Shown: positions 57,330 to 64,000 of the stretch, in pieces
Position numbering within the stretch: the first letter of the stretch is position 1
Layout of the letters: every line of letters begins with the position of its first letter
From: Capsicum annuum
Taxonomy: Eukaryota; Streptophyta; Magnoliopsida; Solanales; Solanaceae
DNA: 64,000 bases
Reading direction: 5' to 3'
Assembly (NCBI RefSeq): GCF_002878395.1
Contig: NC_061121.1
Location: 11,821,983 to 11,885,982, forward strand
Position numbers and translations under genes: made by a program
Notes under the pieces: generated by a model
Seen by the model: the letters and a program-made list of their open reading frames with translations, nothing else
Told to the model about the DNA's origin: nothing
The model's database searches: none

Positions 57330-57365
57330 TTTGGGTGGGGGGTGGGGGTGGGGGTGGGGGTGTTA
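57330..57365 (+). repeat. G-rich tract (G-quadruplex-capable)
   Basis: GGGTGGGGGGTGGGGG units give at least five runs of four or more G separated by single T. No gene nearby. Confidence 0.85.
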
Positions 57366-57716
57366 GGATTGAGTGTTTGTAGGTTTATATAAAGGAGTGA
57401 AGGAAAAGAAATTTCATCTTAAGAATGCATTGTTTGTATTTTAATATGTGATTTAGCGGTTAATAAAGTCAATAAAAATCGTAATAAGTCGGGATTTAAA
57501 AGACAGTACAGACAGAATAAGTGATTTCGTTCAATATGTTTTATAAATTGGACTGAGGTATTTGATACCTATTTGATACCTGTTTATAATTGGAACAATA
57601 AAAAAAAAAACGATTGTAGAAGGTTAATATTCAATACATGGGGTTCAATTGAATTCCCTTAGTTAAAAGTTCTATTGCACAAGTAGCGTAAAAATAATTT
57701 TCTCATATATTGAAAA

Positions 57717-58547
57717 CGGAAAAAGTATGAATATACCCTGAATTTTGATAAATAGTATAGATATATCCTCCGTCATATTTTAGGTACAAATATACCCTTA
57801 TCGTTAATGAAAATGTATATATATACCCCTGAATTTTGATAAATGGTACAGATATACCCTCTAACATACTTTAGGTACAAATATACCCTTATACTAATGA
57901 AAAAGTATATATATATCTTTCTTACTAATGGCAAGACACGTGTCACAATCATGTTCTTTTGGTCTTTTTAATTTAATGTATTCCAACACCACCCAAAAAT
58001 AATTTTAATTTAACTCATAACCGATCCAAATAATAACCCAAGCCCCACCTGGTCTAATAGAAAGAGAAAGAGAAAACGAATATGCGTGAATAGAGATGCG
58101 TCTTGAAGGTTTTATTAGAGCGGGTCAGGTTTGGGTTATTATTTGGATCGATTTGTAGGTTAAATTAGAATTATTTTCGGGTAGGGTGAGAATAAATTAA
58201 ATTAAAAGGGCAAAATAAATAAGATTGTGACACGTGTTCGGTCGTTAGTGAGAAGGGTATATATATACCTTTTCATTAACGGTAAGATTATATTTGTACC
58301 TAAAGTATGACGGAGAGTATATCCGTACCATTTATCAAAGTTTAGGGCATATATGTACCTTTTCATTAACAGCAAGAGTATATTTGCATATAAAGTATGA
58401 CAGAGGGTATATTTGTACCATTTATCAAAGTTCAGGGGTATATATATACTTTTTCATTAAGATAAGGGTATATTTATACCTAAAGTTTGACAGAGGATAT
58501 ATATATGCAATTTATCAAAGTTTAGGGGTATATTCGTACATTTCTCC
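57717..58547. mobile_element. Mutator-like foldback element, 9-bp target duplication
   Basis: TATTGAAAA stands at 57708-57716 and 58548-58556. The element is nearly a complete inverted repeat centred near 58090. The outer parts are units of about 84 bp (GAATTTTGATAAATGGTACA, GATATACCCTC, TTTAGGTACAAATATACCCT), two in the left arm and three in the right arm. The inner parts (GACACGTGTCACAATCATG; CATAACCGATCCAAATAATA) mirror CAAATAATAACCCAAG-type sequence on the other side. The 9-bp duplication and long TIRs fit the Mutator superfamily. The repetitive ORF at 58294-58572 is a product of the units. Confidence 0.88.
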
Positions 58548-58964
58548 TATTGAAAATTATGAATCCCCTTGACTTATTTTAGAAAGGGAGATAGAAAATT
58601 TTGAATCTTTCTATTAAATTTTTTGACTTTGCTGTTACATGTATTAAGAAAAATCGGTACACTAAAATTTTCGTTATGTGTGGGATTTGGAGATGAATCA
58701 AATTACAAAAACAGTTATACGCAATCTTACTTTGTATTTATGCAATAAGCGAATTAAATAGTTGAAGTACACGCAATTAACATGGATGGACACCACTAAT
58801 CCACTATTATTAAAAGGAACAAAAAGATTGTGTGAATCCTCAACCAAGAACACAAAACACTCAAATGGAGAAAATTGGTCTCTCCTAAAAAGGAAATGAA
58901 AGTGATCTTCCAATCTTTAAAAAAGAAAAATAATATATATCAAACTTTTAAACAAAAAATTATA

Positions 58965-59212
58965 CTGGCTCGTTTGGTTGAGATTTGAGAAAGAAGCTAC
59001 CCAAGATTAATTATCTAGAACAGTTATTCCAAGATTATTATCCCATCTTCAACGTATGATAAAAATAACATTGTAATTTCATAATAATCAATTTCAAATA
59101 ATAAGTTATCCTGTGATTTTATCCCTAATAAACATGAGATAAACTCATTCCAAAGTTAATCTCGAGATTAGTTATCACTTATTTCTGATACCAAACAAGT
59201 CCGTCCCGAAGA
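58965..59212. mobile_element. MITE-like element with GTTTGGT/ACCAAAC ends
   Basis: The left CTCGTTTGGTTGAGATTTGA and right TTCTGATACCAAACAAGTCC form imperfect inverted ends. The interior repeats TTATCTAGAACAGTTATTCC and GAGATTAGTTATCAC on opposite strands. The family resembles the element at 55994-56822. Confidence 0.5.
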
Positions 59213-59235
59213 ATATCCAAATGAGAAAGCAAACT

Positions 59236-59270
59236 TAGGGAGGGGGGAGGGGGGAGGGGGGACGGGGGGT
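59236..59270 (+). repeat. G-rich tract (GGGGGGA repeats)
   Basis: Four to five runs of six G separated by A or AC. Strong G-quadruplex potential; no gene nearby. Confidence 0.85.
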
Positions 59271-61120
59271 TCAACTACGTTTGTGATTAGTCAATATCAA
59301 AATTCTACTGTTTTTTTCTCCACTTCACACTTTTTATTGGGACCTTTTTGCCACTTTTCCCAATCTGAAAGGTCTGATTCTCAAAATAGCAGAGAGGAAA
59401 AAGGTCAATACCTCAATTTGGAAAGTGATCTCATAGGATTTCTTTTTGACCACATATAATCCATATGGAATTTGAATCACCAAATATACATAATTATTAA
59501 AACAAGACTATTGTTAAATGGGAAAACAATAATATAAGATAAATAAAAATGATAAAGGAGTCCTCTTTTTTAAATGGTCTTCCTTCCAATCATGAAAAGG
59601 AAACTCAATAAGATCACAAGAGATTTCATATTTGAATTAAATGATTTCTTTTTATCTATGACAATCTTATTGTATAAAATTATCCAATATCTACCTTGGT
59701 GAAAAGCAATAATATATAATGAAACTATTTAACGTGCACATAAATTGATCGAGAAAAAGAATGTAAATTATATGTCAAAATGTTAGTAGCTAAATGGACA
59801 CCTTTAGATAACTATTTTTATAGAGCTGTTAATATAAGTCGGCTTAATTTATTATTGCCTAATTCAAGTGGGATTTCAAATTCATAGGTTCAGGCAGGAC
59901 TGACGGACCAACTTAGGAAAACTCTAAAATTATAAAAAGAAAAGAAGGCCAACTTTAATAAATAACAGTTACAAGAAAAGAGACCTTCAATGATCACTTT
60001 TTAACGACAAGACAGGAATCTAGTCTTTATTAGTTAATTTATAGCGACCAATCAAACATGAAACTATTATATCGTAAACAAAATGACACTACACTAAGAA
60101 AAGACATGTAATGATATTTTTTAATGATAATACATGAATGTAATTTGTTATAAACATATTTATAGCGATCAACCAAACACAAAATTGTTATAATGGTAAT
60201 GTATATAAGTTAAATTCATCGTATCATCGTCAATTTGGCGCGCAATTCAAGGATATGCGGTGACGAGGGGGTGTTGCCACGTGGTATACTTTGTATGGTG
60301 CCAATTCAGATAATCCTAGGTGGAATTAACTACCTTGGTGTATATCCTATATTACCTTATCTAGGTGATAGCCAAGTTCTTTAATTTGTGCTGTATTTTG
60401 ATGTTGGGTCATCAAACACTATAACTAACTTTATATGACTTGGAATCTTATGGCTATGTAGAGGAATTTGGACAGCTATATAGGTTTGGATTACAAAATA
60501 TTTTGTTATTTAGGATAGTGTTTATCAAAAACAATCTCTTTATTTCATAAAAATAAAGATAAAATTGATGTACATCTCATTCTGTTCGCTTATGAAACCA
60601 CACTGAATATTTTGTTGTCGTTGGTATGACTATTGTGTTGTATATTACTTTTTAAATGAGATAATTAATAAAATAAGTAACTTAATTTTACATCATGATA
60701 GAGCAATATATTTGATATCATAGTAATGGATTTTAATTTTAGATAATGGTAAAAAGCTTCTACCAGCGAGGATTGTGGTGGGATAAATGAGAATTTTTCT
60801 ACTTTCACTGTAAAGTCTAAGGTTTGAACATTAGATATATATATATATGAAACAAGATCTAGATAGAATAATATTTTCGTATTTGATGGATGTTAGTAAC
60901 GCGATGTAGATAAATCGAGAGTTCAATTCGACTGAATATCAATTGATTTTTCTTCTACAAAAAAGGGGTTAATTATGTTTCGAACTTCGAATCCGAGTAT
61001 ATATAAAGCTAAGAAAAAAGGACTATCATTCAAGCAATGAAAGAGTCAGGATTTTTACTAACAGGATTCAAAAGTAAACCTACGAATTAGTCGAAGGAGG
61101 TTTAATGTCAACTATATATA
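59271..61120. other. AT-rich spacer, no gene
   Basis: A G-box-like CCACGTGG is at about 60277-60284, with no gene to attach it to. A degenerate SINE-like stretch (AAATCGAGAGTTCAATTCGA) is near 60910. Nothing else can be supported. Confidence 0.45.
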
Positions 61121-61121
61121 C

Positions 61122-61255
61122 AACAACAACAACAAACCCAGTGTATTCTCACATAGTGAGGTCTGGGGAGGGTAAGACGTACGCAGTCCATACCTCTACC
61201 TCTAAAGAAGTAGAAAGACTGTTTCCGATAGACCCCGGCTCGAGACACCAATGTC
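61122..61255 (-). mobile_element. RTE/SINE 3'-tail fragment, minus strand
   Basis: Read on the minus strand: GTCTCGAGCCGGGGTCTATC, GGAAACAGTCTTTCTACTTC, GACTGCGTACGTCTTACCCT, CCCCAGACCTCACTATGTGA and TTGTTGTTGTTGTTG. It matches the tail of the LINE at 61690-62815. Confidence 0.75.
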
Positions 61256-61460
61256 AACTATATATATAAAAAAAAAATTTAAATCATATATAAATAATAT
61301 AATTTTTCATCGAAAGAGGTTCGAATGAAACCCTGAGCTAAATGTGGCCCCGCCCCTACATTCAAGTACTATAGTACTACAAGTAATTCTCAATTTTAAT
61401 TTTTTTTTTTTGAACATAAAAGCAAATCAACTATAGATATATTAATTATATTACTTTACT

Positions 61461-63799
61461 TCTAATATATAGAAGCGTGAAGGGACACAGGAGGCGATCG
61501 TCATGCTTGCTTCCTCCGTGATTTTATCATATCACCCCTAATTAATTATTATATGTTTACGTTATTAAAAAATTAATAATATTTAATAAAAATATAAAAT
61601 AGACATTTATGACATGTCTGCTTCAGCTGCTTCAACCGTAATTTTACTATTTCATCCCTAATTAATTACTATAGGTCATTTAGTATTGATTGATGAGATG
61701 CGGAGGGGGGAGGGGTGAATGAGAAATTGGAGGTTTGGAGGCAAACCCTAGAATCTAAGGGGTTCAGGTTGAGTAGGTCCAAGACGGAGTATTTGGAATG
61801 CAAGTTCGATGACTCGAGTCAGGAGTACGGTGTGGTGGTGAGGTTAGACTCTCAGGATGTTTGTAAGAAGGATAGTTTTAGTATCTTGGGTCTATGATTC
61901 AGGGGAATGACGAGATTGAGGAGGATGTCTCTAAGCATATTGGAGCAGGTTGGATGAAGTGGAGGCTCGTCTCGGGAGTGTTATGTGTAGGAAGGTGCCT
62001 CTTAAGCTTAAAGGCAAATTCTACAGAGTGGCTGTCCGTTCGACCATGCTGTATAGAGCTGAATATTGGCCAGTCAAGAACTCCCATAGCCAAAGATTGA
62101 AGGTGGTGGAAATAAGAATGTTGTGTTGAATGTGTAGTCTCACTATAGGGGATAGAGTCAGGAATGAGATTATCCAAAAGAAGGTGAAAGTGGCTTCGGT
62201 GGAGGACAAGATAAGAGAAAGCGGGTTGAGATGGTTTGGGCATATGATGAGGAGGAGCACGGATGCCCCTGTTCGGAGGTGTGAGAGACTAGCTTTGGAT
62301 GGATTTAAGAGGGGTAGAGGTAGGCCAAAGAAATACTGGAGAGAGGTGATTAGGCATGACATGGAGCAACTGCAGCTTATTGAGGACATGACCCTAGATA
62401 GGAAGGTGTGGAGGTCGTGGATTAGGGTTGAAGGCTAGTGTGAGTGTGTGGGTTGTGGCTAGGTGTTACGAGAGTGTGGGGGTAGTAGTCCTCTTAGGTC
62501 TGTGAGTGTATTGTTTACTACTAGGAGAGTATCTGTTTTCCTATTTCTTATTTCGGATTGTTTGTACTTTACTTATTTTGTATTTCCTTGATATTTACTG
62601 TTATTATTTTATCGCTTATTTCTGTTGTGTTATACATCCTATTTCAAGTTGCATTACGACCTTACTATACTATTCTTTCTCTTGAGTCGGGGGTCTCTCG
62701 GAAACAACCTCTCTACTTCTTCAAAGGTAGCAGTATGGACTGCGTACATTTCACCCTCCCCAGACCTCACTGTGTGGGAAGATACTAGGTTGTTGTTGTT
62801 GTTGTTGATGATGATGTTATTTAAGTATTAAAAATTAATAATTTTTAACAAAAAATAAAATAGACATTTATGACATGTCTATTCAGTTGCTTCAACCGTA
62901 ATTTTATTATTTCATCCTTAATTAATTACTATAAGTCATTTAAGTATTAAAAAGATTAATAATGTTTAATAAAAAAGATAGATAAAATAAACAAAAAAAA
63001 AATGATAAACAAACTATTGAAGTTTTAAATTAACTTGACATATTATATAAGACCTGTCTAAATTTTTTTCACAACTATTTTTTATATTAATTTTGTGATA
63101 CCACTTCTAATAAGTTATTTCCTAATTGATTATTATATGTCATTTAAGTATTAAAAAATTAATAATATTTGATTAAAAAAAAAGTAAAATAGACATTTAG
63201 GACATGTTTACTTCAGCTGTTTCAACCGTAATTTACTATTTTATCCCTAATTAATTATTATGAGTCATCTAAATATTAAAAAAAATATTTAATAGAAAAA
63301 TAAAATAAACAAAAAAAAGATAAATTAACTATTGATAATTTAAATTAACTTGACATCTTATATGAGGCCCGCTTAAATTTTTTCACAACTATTTTTTATA
63401 GCTATTTTATTGTATTACTTCTAATAAGTTATTATGAGTCTCATTTAAGACATGTCTACTTCGCAACTTCAATCGTGATATTTGATTGACTCTCGAAATT
63501 ATATCAGTATCACTTAAATTCAAATAGAAGAAAAAGTATTATAAATTTCAGTAATTAAAAATTTAAATTATTCTTAAAATATAATAGACTATCAATGCTA
63601 CAAAACTTTGGACAAGGAGAGTATTATAAATTATAATGGCTAACAACTTAAAATAGTAAATTACAATATAAAAAAACTATTATAAATTACAATAGCTAAA
63701 AACTTAATATATCTAAAAATATTTAAAATATAATTAATTATCAAAATTTCATTTGTATCATATAAATTGAGACTAAAAGCACGGGCCTTCGATATCTAG
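61461..63799 (+). mobile_element. candidate non-autonomous Helitron (contains an RTE LINE insertion)
   Basis: It starts TCTAATATATAGAAGCGTG (TC start, Helitron-like) and ends AAAGCACGGGCCTTCGATATCTAG followed by T. The CTRR-type end CTAG and the GCACGGGC tract are typical of plant Helitrons. The expected 3' hairpin is incomplete, and the base before TC is T rather than A. The body is made of repeated blocks containing GACATTTATGACATGTCT, GCTTCAACCGTAATTTTA and CCCTAATTAATTA at about 61600, 62862, 63193, 63445 and 63960. No Rep/helicase frame is present, so movement would depend on other copies. Confidence 0.5.
61690..62815 (+). mobile_element. RTE-clade LINE, 3' part, with TTG tail
   Basis: [20 protein letters not shown] opens the sequence, then [13 protein letters not shown], a degenerate [14 protein letters not shown] segment, [71 protein letters not shown] and RPKKYW. 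This is the region from RT to the C-terminus of Solanaceae RTE elements. The 3' UTR has GACTGCGTACATTTCACCCT and CCCAGACCTCACTGTGTGGG, then (TTG)n/(ATG)n. Several frameshifts and stops. It is inserted inside the repeat body of the Helitron candidate, since the TCATTTAAGTATTAAAAA-type sequence continues after it. Confidence 0.85.
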
Positions 63800-64000
63800 T
63801 CTTATATATAAGTGCCATCAAGCAGGAAGGACACCGTTGTCCTCCCTGCTTCCTTCACCTGCTTCAGCTCTTCAATTCGTGATTTTACTATATTATCCCT
63901 AATTAGTTATTAAAAATTATTTATATATTAAAAAATAATATTATTTAATAAAAAAAATATTTATGACATGTCTATTTCAGTTGTTTCAACCCGTGATTTT
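63800..64000 (+). mobile_element. start of a second Helitron-like copy, cut by window edge
   Basis: TCTTATATATAAGTGCC directly abuts the CTAG end of the upstream candidate. AGCAGGAAGGACACCGTTGT, CCTGCTTCCTTCACCTGCTT and GTGATTTTACTATATTATCC follow, in the same order as 61461-61560. The rest is outside the window. Confidence 0.5.

Noticed and set aside
58294..58572. 92-aa repetitive ORF (KYDGEYIRTIYQSL-like units)
   Set aside because: It is the conceptual translation of the 84-bp units in the Mutator-like foldback arm, so periodicity is DNA-level.

Overview
The window is plant nuclear DNA, AT-rich and crowded with repeats. The repeat families point to Solanaceae: TS-type tRNA SINEs, RTE LINE tails ending in TTG repeats, a TRIM/copia family with a tRNA-Met primer site, and Stowaway, hAT and Mutator-like MITEs. 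The long, transposon-filled introns suit a large-genome member such as Capsicum or Nicotiana; the genus is inference. No prokaryotic, viral, rRNA, CRISPR or true tRNA feature was seen. There are three 100-N assembly gaps (222-321, 2285-2384, 43449-43548).

Only two genes look intact, both on the + strand. (1) 11895-32709 is a 10-exon P-class pentatricopeptide-repeat gene, the likely orthologue of Arabidopsis At1g10910 (EMB3103, chloroplast). Its spliced CDS is 1980 nt (659 codons plus stop) with an open frame through every junction, although it is spread over 20.8 kb by transposon insertions. (2) 51644-55226 is an ACT-domain-repeat (ACR) gene of the ACR4/ACR6 type. It has four ACT domains, seven coding exons from the conventional start (439 aa), and a possible in-frame upstream start that lies across a 1.3-kb intron (450 aa).

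Layout. 1-960: AT-rich tandem repeat. 965-2193: GC-rich possible hAT-terminal sequence, then a wrecked cytosolic sulfotransferase pseudogene. 2540-10930: an unusual repeat complex built around the palindrome ATCTGTTGCAACAGAT. It holds a 3.8-kb foldback with arms of about 1.9 kb, a smaller foldback, three 267-bp tandem units, two related TATA-box modules that each lead into a short coiled-coil/poly-Asn reading frame, and a Stowaway MITE whose empty-site paralogue lies 0.3 kb away. 11895-32709: the PPR gene; its introns hold L1 and RTE LINE fragments, copia LTR pieces, two TRIMs, SINEs and a chimeric copia/gypsy insertion of about 5.9 kb. 32710-51480: a gene-poor interval with MITEs, SINE-like fragments and a small Mutator-like element that carries a piece of copia RNase H. 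51500-55230: the ACR gene. 55450-64000: repeats only, including a Mutator-like foldback with a 9-bp target duplication, a nested MITE, G-rich tracts, and a candidate Helitron with an RTE LINE inserted in it and a second Helitron start directly abutting it.

The two genes show no functional link. The PPR protein is predicted to act on organellar RNA and the ACR protein to be an amino-acid-binding regulator. The candidates for something undescribed are the 2.5-10.9 kb complex and its small-ORF modules. All repeat and gene calls come from reading the sequence; no database search was run.
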